This document shows positions 24,389 through 33,058 of a stretch of DNA of 64,000 nucleotides, in pieces (the stretch's first letter is position 1; every line of letters begins with the position of its first letter). Below the pieces are notes generated by a model. The model had not been told where the DNA came from, made no database searches, and saw only the letters and a list, made by a program, of their open reading frames with translations. A program made the position numbers and the translations under genes. The DNA lies in the NCBI GenBank assembly GCA_964534175.1, contig CAZHNS010000005.1, forward strand, positions 44,928 to 108,927, written 5' to 3'. The stretch comes from JAFGHJ01 sp964534175 (lineage in GTDB: Bacteria > Hydrothermota > UBA3072).

Positions 24389-24484
24389 CCACAGAGTACA
24401 CAGAGGAATAATTGTGTTAAAAAAAGAAAAAACACACTGAGAACACAGAGAAAAAACAAACAAGAACTCTGTGCTCTCCGTGGT
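24389..24484. repeat. Inverted set of degenerate 9-bp repeats between the gyrase operons
   Basis: CCACAGAGT, ACACAGAGG (24389-24406); ACACTGAGA, ACACAGAGA (24434-24451); then the opposite strand form CTCTGTGCT, CTCCGTGGT (24467-24484). The outer pairs are reverse complements with a few mismatches and could form a stem of about 18 bp. Confidence 0.75.
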
Positions 24485-24563
24485 TAAAAAATTTGGGGTT
24501 GGGAGAGGGGGGCTCTGTGTTTTTCTGACGCCTAAAATTAGAAAATGCTAACTATATTATCCC

Positions 24564-24591
24564 TTGACTAATTAGGAATTTTATATATATT
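24564..24591 (+). promoter_or_regulatory. recF promoter, nearly leaderless
   Basis: TTGACT at 24564-24569, a 16-bp spacer and TATATT at 24586-24591. The recF ATG is 12 bases after the -10 box, leaving a 5' leader of about six bases; no Shine-Dalgarno is present. Confidence 0.65.
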
Positions 24592-24603
24592 TGCATATAC
24601 GAA

Positions 24604-25686
24604 ATGTTTCTTGAAAGCATATATTGCAAGAATTTTCGGAATTTTAGATCCTTAAATTTAGATTTCCTTGAGGGAAAAAATCTAATTATTGGTGATAATG
24701 GTGTTGGAAAAACCAATTTGATAGAAATGGTTTATTTTCTTTCTACTTTTAGTTCCTTCAGGACGCAAAGGATGGAAAATCTTGTCCATTTTGACAAAGA
24801 TTTTTTTACTCTTTCAGGAATATATGGAGATACAGGAGTCAAGGTTAAATATTCGCATAAGAAGGAGATTTTTATCAACGATTTGATGCAAAAGAGTATA
24901 AAAGAAGCCTTCGGAGCAATTCCCGTTGTGGCGTTAACTAACGAGGACGTAGAAGTAATAAATGGTGGTCCCGGAAACAGGCGTTACTTTATGAATATAA
25001 GCATTTCTATGTATGACAGAAAGTACCTCAGTTATTTGTATGAATATAGGAGAGCAAAAAAACAGAGAAACAAACTTCTTATTAATGCCAAGAAAGGGGG
25101 GCGTCTCGGTAACTTCGAGTTATGGGAAAAACAATTGATTAAATCAATTCATCCAATAGTGGAGGCGAGAAGGTTTTTTATAAAAAAACTCTCTTTTTTT
25201 GCACGGGAAATATTTAAGGATCTTACGGGGAAAACCTGCAAAATAGAATATATCCCTGGAGCCGATTATGAGAATATCGAAGCGGACTTTAATAAGAAAA
25301 GGAAGAAAGAAATAGATGCAGGGTATACTTTATTGGGACCTCATAGAGATGAAATTATATTTGAGGTTGAGAATCATCCGGCAAAGGATATATCTTCTTT
25401 TGGAATAAAAAAATTGTTGATAGCGTCTTTGAAAATGGGGCTTTCCAGAATCCTGACTGATATAAGAGAAGAAGAACCAATACTGCTTGTAGACGAAATG
25501 TTAGGCGGTCTGGACAAAAGAAACACCGATTCCCTGGCCGAATTCTTAAAAAAGGCAAAACAAGTTCTAATTACAACGACTAAAGAAGATATTAAATATG
25601 ATAAGGATTGTAGTAGATATATAATAGAGAATAAAAATGGAACCTCATTTATTAGCAAATGTGCTGAAAAGATACGTACATTCTAA
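24604..25686 (+). CDS. recF: DNA replication/repair protein RecF
   Basis: 360 residues. Starts MFLESIYCKNFRNF as is usual, with Walker A GDNGVGKTNLIE (about 31-42) and Walker B ILLVDEMLGGLD near 300. The ABC signature normally reads S-x-G-Q-x-R; here the region reads SSFGIKKLLIASLKMG, so the Gln is replaced by Ile. RecF helps RecR load RecA at gaps. dnaN and dnaA, its usual neighbours, are absent; instead it is first in recF-dciA-gyrB, divergent from the gyrA operon. Confidence 0.92.
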   Translation: MFLESIYCKNFRNFRSLNLDFLEGKNLIIGDNGVGKTNLIEMVYFLSTFSSFRTQRMENLVHFDKDFFTLSGIYGDTGVKVKYSHKKEIFINDLMQKSIKEAFGAIPVVALTNEDVEVINGGPGNRRYFMNISISMYDRKYLSYLYEYRRAKKQRNKLLINAKKGGRLGNFELWEKQLIKSIHPIVEARRFFIKKLSFFAREIFKDLTGKTCKIEYIPGADYENIEADFNKKRKKEIDAGYTLLGPHRDEIIFEVENHPAKDISSFGIKKLLIASLKMGLSRILTDIREEEPILLVDEMLGGLDKRNTDSLAEFLKKAKQVLITTTKEDIKYDKDCSRYIIENKNGTSFISKCAEKIRTF

Positions 25687-25930
25687 ACCGCTTGGTGAGA
25701 GTCTTCTTAAGATTGAAGTCTTAAACCAGTGGGACGAAATCTGTCCTCCGGTAATTGCCAAACACGCAAGGCCCGTAGGGTTTAAAAATAAAAAATTGAG
25801 TTTAGAGGTAAATTCATCCGCATGGTTAAATGAGCTCACTTTTTTTAAAGAAGATTTGATTGATACGTTAAACCAAAAAGCAGGAAAGAAAGTGATAAAA
25901 GAAATTCGATTCTATCTGAGGGAGGGTTAA
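25637..25930 (+). CDS. DciA-like protein (DUF721)
   Basis: 97 residues. LANVLKRYVHSKPLGESLLKIEVLNQW and the beta-rich VGFKNKKLSLEVNSSAWLNELTFFK are typical of the DUF721 domain found in DciA, the replicative helicase loader of many bacteria lacking DnaC/DnaI. It overlaps the end of recF by 50 bp and the start of gyrB by one base, the common recF-DUF721-gyrB order. Confidence 0.82.
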   Translation: MEPHLLANVLKRYVHSKPLGESLLKIEVLNQWDEICPPVIAKHARPVGFKNKKLSLEVNSSAWLNELTFFKEDLIDTLNQKAGKKVIKEIRFYLREG

Positions 25931-27831
25931 TGGAAAAGAACGAATACACGGCTTCGAGTATAAAAGTTTTGAAAGATTTAGAAGGAGTCAGAAAAAGACC
26001 TGCAATGTACATAGGAGATACAAGTAAAAGAGGGCTCCATCATTTAATATTTGAGGTTGTAGACAATTCAATTGACGAGGCGATGGCTGGATACTGTGAT
26101 CGGGTAACTGTTGCTATTTTGGAAGACAATTCGGTTGTTATAGCCGACAATGGTCGTGGTATTCCGATCGATTTGCACAAGGAAGAGAACAAATCTGCTG
26201 TAGAAGTGGTGATGACGACTCTGCATGCGGGAGGGAAATTCGATTCCAATACGTATAAAGTGTCAGGCGGGCTTCACGGCATAGGAGTTTCGGTCGTTAA
26301 CGCGCTTAGTGCCTGGATGAAAGTCGAAATAGCAAGGGATGGTTATTTGTGGACTCAAGACTACGAAAGGGGGAAAGCTGTTACTAAGTTGAAAAAAGGC
26401 TCGGTGAGAAAAACAACGGGAACAAAAGTCTCTTTTTATCCCGATCATGAGATTTTTGATAAAGTCGAGTTTAGCAGAGAATATCTGGATGAACGCCTCA
26501 GGGAGTTGGCTTTCCTTAATAAAGGATTGAAGATAGAACTCGACTTTAAACCGGACGGGAAAGTTGAAAGTTTTCAATATAAAGGGGGAATAAAGGAATT
26601 CATAGAATATCTGGACAAAAACAAAAATCCTATACATCGTCATCCTATATATATAAACAAGGCCGTCAATTCGTGTGTTATAGAAGTTGCTCTTCAATTC
26701 AACGATTCATACTCTGAAAATATATTTTCATATGCAAATAATATCAGAACTATTGAGGGGGGAACGCACCTTTCAGGTTTTAAAAGCGCCCTTACAAGAA
26801 GTATAAACCAGTACGCAAAGAACCAGAAGATTATTTCTCCAAAAGATCCAAAATTGATGGGAAACGATATAAGGGAAGGCCTGACTGCTGTTGTTTCGGT
26901 AAAACTTCCGCAACCTCAATTTGAGGGACAAACAAAAACGAGATTGGGCGACAGGGAAGTAGAAGGGCTTGTTGCGTCCGTGGTTGGCGATGGTGTCTCC
27001 GAATATCTCGAGAGAGACCCTAATGCAGCAAAAAAGATAATAAATCAGTCAATTATTGCGGCGAGATCCAGAATGGCTGCCAAAAAAGCAAGAGATATTA
27101 CACGAAGAAAGAGCGCCCTGGATTCAGCCAACCTTCCCGGTAAACTTGCCGATTGTTCTTCGAGAGACCCCAGTAAGTCAGAGATTTTTATCGTTGAGGG
27201 AGATTCGGCAGGAGGCTCAGCAAAACAAGGTAGAGACAGGACTTTCCAGGCAGTTCTTCCTTTAAGGGGTAAATTGTTGAATGTGGAGAAAACGCGATTA
27301 AATAAGGTGCTCGCCAATGCGACGATAAGCACTCTGATTTCTTCCTTAGGCGTAGGTATCGGTAAAGAGGATTTTGATTATAGTAAACTCAGATATCATA
27401 AGGTTATTATAATGACAGATGCCGATATAGATGGTGCACACATAAGAACGTTGTTGCTGACTTACTTCTTTAGATATGCAAAAGAGATTATAGAAAATGG
27501 AAATCTTTATATAGCTCACCCTCCTCTTTACCAGGTAAGCGATGGAAAGAAGAAAAAATGGGCATACACGGAAAGAGAAAAGGAAAAAGAAATAGGAGAA
27601 ATTGGAAACAATAAAGCCAAAGTGCAAAGATTTAAAGGTTTGGGAGAAATGAATCCTTCACAGCTCTGGGAAACCACAATGAATCCGGATAATAGAATTT
27701 TGAGAAAAATAACAATTGAAGACGCAATAGCGGCAGATCAGATGTTCGATATATTGATGGGTAACGCGGTCGGTCCCAGAAAAGAATTTATTTTAGCAAA
27801 CGCTCAGTTTGTAGAAAATCTGGATGTATAA
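25930..27831 (+). CDS. gyrB: DNA gyrase subunit B
   Basis: 633 residues. GHKL ATPase motifs: EVVDNSIDEAMAGY, DNGRGIPID, GGLHGIGVSVVNALS. Transducer domain in the middle. TOPRIM: IVEGDSAGGSAKQGRDR and MTDADIDGAHIRTLLL. C-terminal QRFKGLGEMNPSQLWETTM. It is the short form without the large insertion of the E. coli protein. It partners GyrA, whose operon runs in the opposite direction from the same intergenic region. Confidence 0.97.
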   Translation: MEKNEYTASSIKVLKDLEGVRKRPAMYIGDTSKRGLHHLIFEVVDNSIDEAMAGYCDRVTVAILEDNSVVIADNGRGIPIDLHKEENKSAVEVVMTTLHAGGKFDSNTYKVSGGLHGIGVSVVNALSAWMKVEIARDGYLWTQDYERGKAVTKLKKGSVRKTTGTKVSFYPDHEIFDKVEFSREYLDERLRELAFLNKGLKIELDFKPDGKVESFQYKGGIKEFIEYLDKNKNPIHRHPIYINKAVNSCVIEVALQFNDSYSENIFSYANNIRTIEGGTHLSGFKSALTRSINQYAKNQKIISPKDPKLMGNDIREGLTAVVSVKLPQPQFEGQTKTRLGDREVEGLVASVVGDGVSEYLERDPNAAKKIINQSIIAARSRMAAKKARDITRRKSALDSANLPGKLADCSSRDPSKSEIFIVEGDSAGGSAKQGRDRTFQAVLPLRGKLLNVEKTRLNKVLANATISTLISSLGVGIGKEDFDYSKLRYHKVIIMTDADIDGAHIRTLLLTYFFRYAKEIIENGNLYIAHPPLYQVSDGKKKKWAYTEREKEKEIGEIGNNKAKVQRFKGLGEMNPSQLWETTMNPDNRILRKITIEDAIAADQMFDILMGNAVGPRKEFILANAQFVENLDV

Positions 27832-27843
27832 AGAATATAACAA

Positions 27844-27878
27844 AGAATTCAGAAGCTAGGAGCTAGAAGTCAGAATCC
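27844..27878. repeat. 7-bp array with AGAATCC end
   Basis: AGAATTC, AGAAGCT, AGGAGCT, AGAAGTC, AGAATCC, then CCTCCCGACC. It begins 13 bp after the gyrB stop and ends 18 bp before the stop of the convergent LysE-type gene. Confidence 0.75.
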
Positions 27879-27895
27879 CCTCCCGACCAAAACAA

Positions 27896-28516
27896 CTAAG
27901 AAAAACAACGAATTAAGGCATCGAATATGAACTTTCCGCCCAAGAAAAAGAGAAAAATCCCACAGATTAAGAAAATCCCTTTTTGGAATTTTTTTCCGAA
28001 GAAAACACCACCTTTATAAGACATTATTGAGAGAAAATATAACCATAGGAAATCACAAAGCCAGTGTATTACGGCAAAAACCGCAAACCAAAAAAGACCG
28101 AATTTCGCCGAACGAGCAATCAAAGCAGCTCCTATTGTTGCCCACCAGAGCAAGAAGTACGGATTTCCCAGACTAAGAAAAGCTCCCGCGGCTATGGGAG
28201 TACGCTTTTCCATTTTATCTTCTAACTTGGAAACTTTTAGGGCACGCAGGATATCTATACCCATCAATAATAGAAATAAACCTCCTGCAATTCCTATGCC
28301 TTCGCGAACATAACGTATATTAATCAGAGAATCAAAGCCAAGAAATATAAGGAAAATTAGTGGAAATTCCACTATACCGTGTCCTAGAGAAATTAATGCT
28401 CCAGCATGAGGATTTTTACTGCCCTTACCGATTGTTACAGCAGTTATAGGTCCTGGAGCTAAAACTCCAGAAAAAGATATAAAAACAGTCTGAATAAGGA
28501 ATGCAACTACTGACAA
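27896..28516 (-). CDS. LysE/RhtB-family exporter
   Basis: 206 residues, six hydrophobic segments. The N-terminal region FISFSGVLAPGPITAVTIGKGSKNPHAGALISLGHG (shown here only as the SGVLAPGP and GALISLGHG parts) is characteristic of LysE-type amino acid exporters. TTG start, four bases after the glycosyltransferase stop. The exported compound is not predictable. Confidence 0.8.
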   Translation of the reverse strand: MSVVAFLIQTVFISFSGVLAPGPITAVTIGKGSKNPHAGALISLGHGIVEFPLIFLIFLGFDSLINIRYVREGIGIAGGLFLLLMGIDILRALKVSKLEDKMEKRTPIAAGAFLSLGNPYFLLWWATIGAALIARSAKFGLFWFAVFAVIHWLCDFLWLYFLSIMSYKGGVFFGKKFQKGIFLICGIFLFFLGGKFIFDALIRCFS

Positions 28517-28520
28517 ATTC

Positions 28521-29684
28521 TCAACCTATAATTGTTCTGATTTCATCTCTATCTTTTGCAATCCAGTCCATAAAATTCTGCCATTTGACATCTATCTCTT
28601 TAAATTTAAGATAATCTACCGATGCTTTTCGTCTGTATTCATTGATAAGGATAATGTTTTCAATAAATCGCAAAGAGTCTCTTATTCTTACCTTGAAAAT
28701 AGAACTCAACCACAAAAAAATATTTGTTACTACAATTTTAAAATATAAACTACTGGTCAAAAAATAACCCGGATAAGGCATTGTATTTTCTATAGGATAA
28801 ACAATTCTTTTTAATTTTACCCTCATATATATAAATCGCTTGATATCTTCTCTCATCTTGAGCCATAAAGGATTTTGCCCCGGTGGGGGTAGATGTTTTA
28901 TAGAAAGCTTGTTATCAAGTAAGAATTTAAATCCCTTTGATTTTGCGTTACAGAGAAAGTCGATATCTTCACCCCGTGAAATATATGGATCGAACGAAAC
29001 CTCCTTAAAAATTCTTCTATGAATTATCATATTTCCACCGAATACAAATGGAGTATCTTTTAATCTGGGAGGATTATCAATAATTTTAAAAGCTCTATTC
29101 ATTGCGCCAGTATTATCCCAGAATATTTTCCACCATTCTTTTCGCCCTCTAAATTTATATCCGCCATGTGACTGAAGATAAAAACCCGCTACTGCGAAGA
29201 TTTCATCTTTACCTATAAACTCCAGAGCTTTTTGGACAAAATCAGGGTCTTCAAAAACTTCGTCGTCATCTATCAAGATAGAAACATCAGCGTTCAAAAT
29301 ATGTGGAAGTATTAAACACATGTTCCTAATATTAGAATACCCTTCTAGACTTATATATTTGATATATTCCTTCCCCTCTTTTTCTTTTGCAAAAGAGTGA
29401 AATCGCAACAAATCCGGATAAGAAAAATGTAAAATCTTATGTTTCTTCCTATATGGTTCGATTATTTTTTCAACTTTATCTTTAACTTCTTTTCCTATCG
29501 AAGGAGTTGTAGGGCAGCTTATTATAATTACTTCAACTTCACTTTTTTCTAAAACTTTCAAACTTTCCAGTAAACGCCCAAGAGTTCCGTTTTCGCCTAA
29601 AGGTGTAGGATGATCGTATACCAAATCCTCTTTATGGGGTTCTGTTCTTGAATGATATGTAGGTATGACAATTACAGATTTCAT
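28521..29684 (-). CDS. GT-A glycosyltransferase (family 2-like)
   Basis: 387 residues, soluble. VIVIPTYHSR at the start, nucleotide-sugar/metal motif SILIDDDEVFEDPDFV (about 135-150), acceptor region FGGNMIIHRRIF and SRGEDIDFLCNAKSKG. The long insert near residues 20-75 (ESLKVLEKSEVEVIIIS) and the helix-rich C-terminus are less typical. It likely adds a sugar to a surface glycan or osmolyte; donor and acceptor are unknown. LysE follows after 4 bp. Confidence 0.75.
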   Translation of the reverse strand: MKSVIVIPTYHSRTEPHKEDLVYDHPTPLGENGTLGRLLESLKVLEKSEVEVIIISCPTTPSIGKEVKDKVEKIIEPYRKKHKILHFSYPDLLRFHSFAKEKEGKEYIKYISLEGYSNIRNMCLILPHILNADVSILIDDDEVFEDPDFVQKALEFIGKDEIFAVAGFYLQSHGGYKFRGRKEWWKIFWDNTGAMNRAFKIIDNPPRLKDTPFVFGGNMIIHRRIFKEVSFDPYISRGEDIDFLCNAKSKGFKFLLDNKLSIKHLPPPGQNPLWLKMREDIKRFIYMRVKLKRIVYPIENTMPYPGYFLTSSLYFKIVVTNIFLWLSSIFKVRIRDSLRFIENIILINEYRRKASVDYLKFKEIDVKWQNFMDWIAKDRDEIRTIIG

Positions 29685-29728
29685 TGTTATCTGGTTTAAT
29701 CTATCTCCTATATTTGGGTGTAGCGTTG

Positions 29729-29746
29729 CTTTGTGTCCTTTGTGGT
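29729..29746. repeat. 9-bp repeat pair
   Basis: CTTTGTGTC, CTTTGTGGT in the 66-bp gap between two minus-strand genes; same family as 5363-5380. Confidence 0.6.
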
Positions 29747-29750
29747 GAGT

Positions 29751-31595
29751 TTAGTTTTGTCGCTTTCTTTCTCCGAGAAGGACTATATCTCTCAGGTTTT
29801 CTATATTTTTCGCTCTCATCCATCTTGTCATAAAATCTTTGGCACTTATGATCTGTGCTATAGAAGCAAGAGCCCTGAGATGGAAATTTCTTTCGTCTCT
29901 CGTTCCTACAAGTACAAAAACTGCCTTGATTTCAGGAGAATCCTCTCCGAATTTTATACCTTTCTTGCATCTGGTAAGTAAAATATCAAAATGTTTTTCT
30001 CCATCGATTATTATATGTGGTATGGCAATATCGGGATTTATAGAAGTCGTACTTTCTTTTTCTCTTTTCATAAGAAGTTCATAAAGTTTCTTTTTTGGTA
30101 TATCAAGAGTCGGAGAAAGTTTTTCTGAGGTTAATTTAAAAAATTCTTTTAGATTTGTTTTTTCTTTTAAATCCAGTATATGACTTTTCTCTATTAGTTC
30201 ATCAAAACGGTCTTTCTGAATTTTGTCTCTTTCTCTTATTATCCCTTTAAGTTCATCTTCAAGAGAGTGCGTTGTTAGTTCCTTTGCGGTAATTTTTTCT
30301 ATTAAGTATAATAATGCGTATTCTTCTTTAACTCTTCTTCTTCCATAAATAAAGTATGCGCTGATGGCTAATGACATGAGAATCATAACAATTATCAAAA
30401 CTTCTGTTCCCATTTCAAAAAGCAGAAATCCACAGCCAATAATACCTATTATTTGAGGAAAAGGATAAATGGGACTCATGAATCGAGGTCTATAATTCTG
30501 GACTCCGCTTTGCCTCATGATGATGACAGCTATACAGGAAAAAAGATAGGTCATAATTAAAACAGTAGAAGCTGCTTCGACGAGTATATCCAGAGTAAAG
30601 AAAAGAGAAAAAATCATAATGGTTCCTGTGATAAGAATTGCTATATGTGGTGTTTGAAATTTACTACTTATTTTTCTAAATATACTCGGCAAAAGATTGT
30701 CACGGCTCAAAGCAAGCGGGTATCTTGATGCTGCCATAATTCCAGAGTTTGCAGTAGAGACAAAGGCGAGGATAGCGGCAATGCTGAGTAGAATCCTTCC
30801 CCATTGTCCCATAAAAACCATAGCGCCGTCGGATAGTGGCGTAAGAGAATAATCTAAGGATAAAGCCCCAAGTACCCCCGAAGTAACATAAATAACCAGA
30901 ATATAAAAAATTCCAACGATTCCGAGAGAAAGTATCATTCCCAGAGGGATTACTTTTCCCGGTTCTTCGACTTCTTCTGCTATACTTGCTATCTTTAAGA
31001 CACCTCCAAAGGAAACGAAAACGAAACCCGCGGTCGAGAAAACAGCCGGTATGCCTTTAGAGGCAAAGTCTTTAAAATATTCAACCTGTATGTTCGGGAT
31101 TCCTAAAACCACATAAACAATCATCAGCCCTAGCAGGGATACAACCAGAGCAATTTGAATCCTACCTGCTTGTTTTATTCCCAGTATATTTATTGCCACA
31201 AATATTATGCAGAGGCTTATAGCAATAATATGTATATTGAAATCAAACAATATACTCGTGAATGCAGCCATACCAACTAAAGCAAAAGAACTTTTTAAGG
31301 ACAAAGAGAACCATGTTAGAAAGCCATCGATAGTCCCAACAGCCGGACCCATACTTCGGGTAACGTAGAAATATGTCCCTCCGGCTTTTGGCATAGCAGA
31401 GACAAGTTCAGCCTGAGACAGAACTCCGGTTAGGGCAAGAAGTCCGGCCAAAAAATAAGATACGATTACAGCTGGTCCCGCTCTACCGTGAGCTAGCCCC
31501 GGTAGGATAAAAATACCTGAGCTTATCATTGCGCCGGAAGCAACGCAAAAAACATCTATAAGACCAAGTTTTTTAGCTAATTTTTGAGTTTCCAT
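29751..31595 (-). CDS. APC-family amino acid permease fused to a PTS EIIA-like domain
   Basis: 614 residues, the complete paralogue of the gene at the left edge. N-terminal permease with FCVASGAMISSGIFILPG in the first helix (the glycine-rich unwound helix of APC transporters) and about 12 helices to residue 420. Linker, then EIIA-like domain with AIPH (His527), GIKFGEDSPE and NFHLRALASIAQI. The two copies are alike throughout, including the ending LRDI/VVxLG(E/K)R. It overlaps the end of the O-antigen-ligase-like gene by 23 bp. Whether His527 is phosphorylated is unknown. Confidence 0.88.
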   Translation of the reverse strand: METQKLAKKLGLIDVFCVASGAMISSGIFILPGLAHGRAGPAVIVSYFLAGLLALTGVLSQAELVSAMPKAGGTYFYVTRSMGPAVGTIDGFLTWFSLSLKSSFALVGMAAFTSILFDFNIHIIAISLCIIFVAINILGIKQAGRIQIALVVSLLGLMIVYVVLGIPNIQVEYFKDFASKGIPAVFSTAGFVFVSFGGVLKIASIAEEVEEPGKVIPLGMILSLGIVGIFYILVIYVTSGVLGALSLDYSLTPLSDGAMVFMGQWGRILLSIAAILAFVSTANSGIMAASRYPLALSRDNLLPSIFRKISSKFQTPHIAILITGTIMIFSLFFTLDILVEAASTVLIMTYLFSCIAVIIMRQSGVQNYRPRFMSPIYPFPQIIGIIGCGFLLFEMGTEVLIIVMILMSLAISAYFIYGRRRVKEEYALLYLIEKITAKELTTHSLEDELKGIIRERDKIQKDRFDELIEKSHILDLKEKTNLKEFFKLTSEKLSPTLDIPKKKLYELLMKREKESTTSINPDIAIPHIIIDGEKHFDILLTRCKKGIKFGEDSPEIKAVFVLVGTRDERNFHLRALASIAQIISAKDFMTRWMRAKNIENLRDIVLLGERKRQN

Positions 31596-32742
31596 AATTT
31601 ATACTTTCTGTGTTTTTATGTGCTGATATAGCCAGTCCCAGAACAGAAAAAGTAACCATTCCGATTGGGATGTATTCCAGGTATGAGGTAATTAGCCCTT
31701 CCAGCAAGAAACCCAAAATTGCAAAAAATACTCCTATATAGAGATAATCCTGGTCTTTTCTTTTAAAGGAGATAAATAAAGTAGTAAACACCAAAGAAAA
31801 AATAGAAATAAAACCTAGAATACCAGTTTCTGCAAGGATGTAAAAATAAACTGAATGAGGGTGATTTTTCATAATACTCATATTCATTGCAAAGGGTTCG
31901 GCGGCTTTTCTGTAACAACCTATGCCAAAACCTGTAAAGGGATTTTTCTTTAAGACTCCTGGTAATACAAAATTAATCCATGTATTAATCCTCGTTGTGA
32001 TATTGGAATAACCGGTAACACTCTCCATAAATTCTCCTAAGATAGCTGGTTTAAAGAAAATGGGTATTAAAATAAGCATTAAAAATCCGATTCCAAGCCG
32101 CCAATCTTTAAGAAATAAAAAAAACAAAAACATTATTAGTAAAGCTAAAACAGCTCCGCATGGCTTGGTAGGTATTAAAGCAATTGTTGCAGTAACTAGA
32201 AAAAAAACGCTCAAAGGTCTCCAATAAGTATTCTTTTTATGCTTTAAAAATACAATTGAGATAGGGAAAATCATTACAAGAAGCCTAGGAAGGGAATTAG
32301 TTTTTTGAAAACCGATTGCCATCCCGCCAATTGAAATTGGAATTTTTCCTAAAATTTTAAATTTGATATTGGGAACAAAATTCAAGACAATCTGCAAAAC
32401 TGCGAATAGGCAAACTATGAGGCTTCCTATGATTAGTGCTTTTATGACTTTTTCTTTGTTTAATTCTTTTGTCAGGAAAAGGACGAGAAAATATAGAATA
32501 AAAACAAAAAAAGCAAGTGCAGATGTGCTTTTTTTAATAGAAAACACAGCCGAGAGGAAAACACTGAATATAATGCTTACGATAATAATGGAAACCAATT
32601 TATCATTTAACATAAAAAAAGAAAACCTTTTCTCTTTTATAAATAAGACGAGGGAGAAGAGCAACGCAGTTATAGCAAGAGGTAGGGAAATAGGAGTTAA
32701 TAAAATTGATAAAAGCCCCGACCTTTCCGCTGTTTTATTCAA
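31573..32742 (-). CDS. O-antigen ligase/polymerase-like membrane protein (Wzy_C domain)
   Basis: 389 residues with about 11 hydrophobic segments. The large outer loop near residues 240-300 carries TRINTWINFVLPGVLKKNPFTGFGIGCY and HPHSVYFYILAETGILGF, the typical WaaL/Wzy_C signature. Such proteins attach or polymerise O-antigen, or glycosylate proteins. TTG start preceded by AAGGGGG. A good promoter lies upstream. The basic residue usually found before GA in the TKPCGAVLALL segment is absent, so activity type is uncertain. Confidence 0.75.
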   Translation of the reverse strand: MNKTAERSGLLSILLTPISLPLAITALLFSLVLFIKEKRFSFFMLNDKLVSIIIVSIIFSVFLSAVFSIKKSTSALAFFVFILYFLVLFLTKELNKEKVIKALIIGSLIVCLFAVLQIVLNFVPNIKFKILGKIPISIGGMAIGFQKTNSLPRLLVMIFPISIVFLKHKKNTYWRPLSVFFLVTATIALIPTKPCGAVLALLIMFLFFLFLKDWRLGIGFLMLILIPIFFKPAILGEFMESVTGYSNITTRINTWINFVLPGVLKKNPFTGFGIGCYRKAAEPFAMNMSIMKNHPHSVYFYILAETGILGFISIFSLVFTTLFISFKRKDQDYLYIGVFFAILGFLLEGLITSYLEYIPIGMVTFSVLGLAISAHKNTESINYGNSKIS

Positions 32743-32772
32743 TAATATTCCCCCTTAATTTTACCATAGAAC

Positions 32773-32801
32773 AATATAATTATTGGTTTTGGATATGTCA
32801 A
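32773..32801 (-). promoter_or_regulatory. Promoter of the O-antigen-ligase-like gene
   Basis: Minus strand: TTGACA (32801-32796), 17-bp spacer, TATATT (32778-32773). The remaining divergent spacer to 33058 holds a degenerate 7-bp stretch around 32878-32898 (AACCGAA, ACACTAA, ACTTAAA) and a TTGACA at 33012-33017 with a weak TTAAGT at 33034-33039 for the PAS gene; nothing else is recognised. Confidence 0.7.
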
Positions 32802-33058
32802 GTTGAACCACGAACCTCCGGGGAATAATTAGCTACGGATTAACACACGTATATACACGGTTTTTTTATTGTTTTTAAACCGAAACACTAAACTTAAAGC
32901 CTTTAATCATATGGGTGATTATTCTAATCTGGTAATAAATTTTTTATATTAACAGTTTTGTTGCGGTGTGGCTTTTCTTATTGAGAATGTTATTGCAGGA
33001 GACAATGGCCCTTGACAAACTTTTCTTGAAATATTAAGTTCATTATAAGGAGAGTGGG

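Noticed and set aside
24281..24603. Origin of replication next to recF-gyrB
   Set aside because: dnaA and dnaN are absent and I see no cluster of DnaA boxes (TTATCCACA) in the spacer; the repeats there belong to the 9-bp intergenic family found at other loci.
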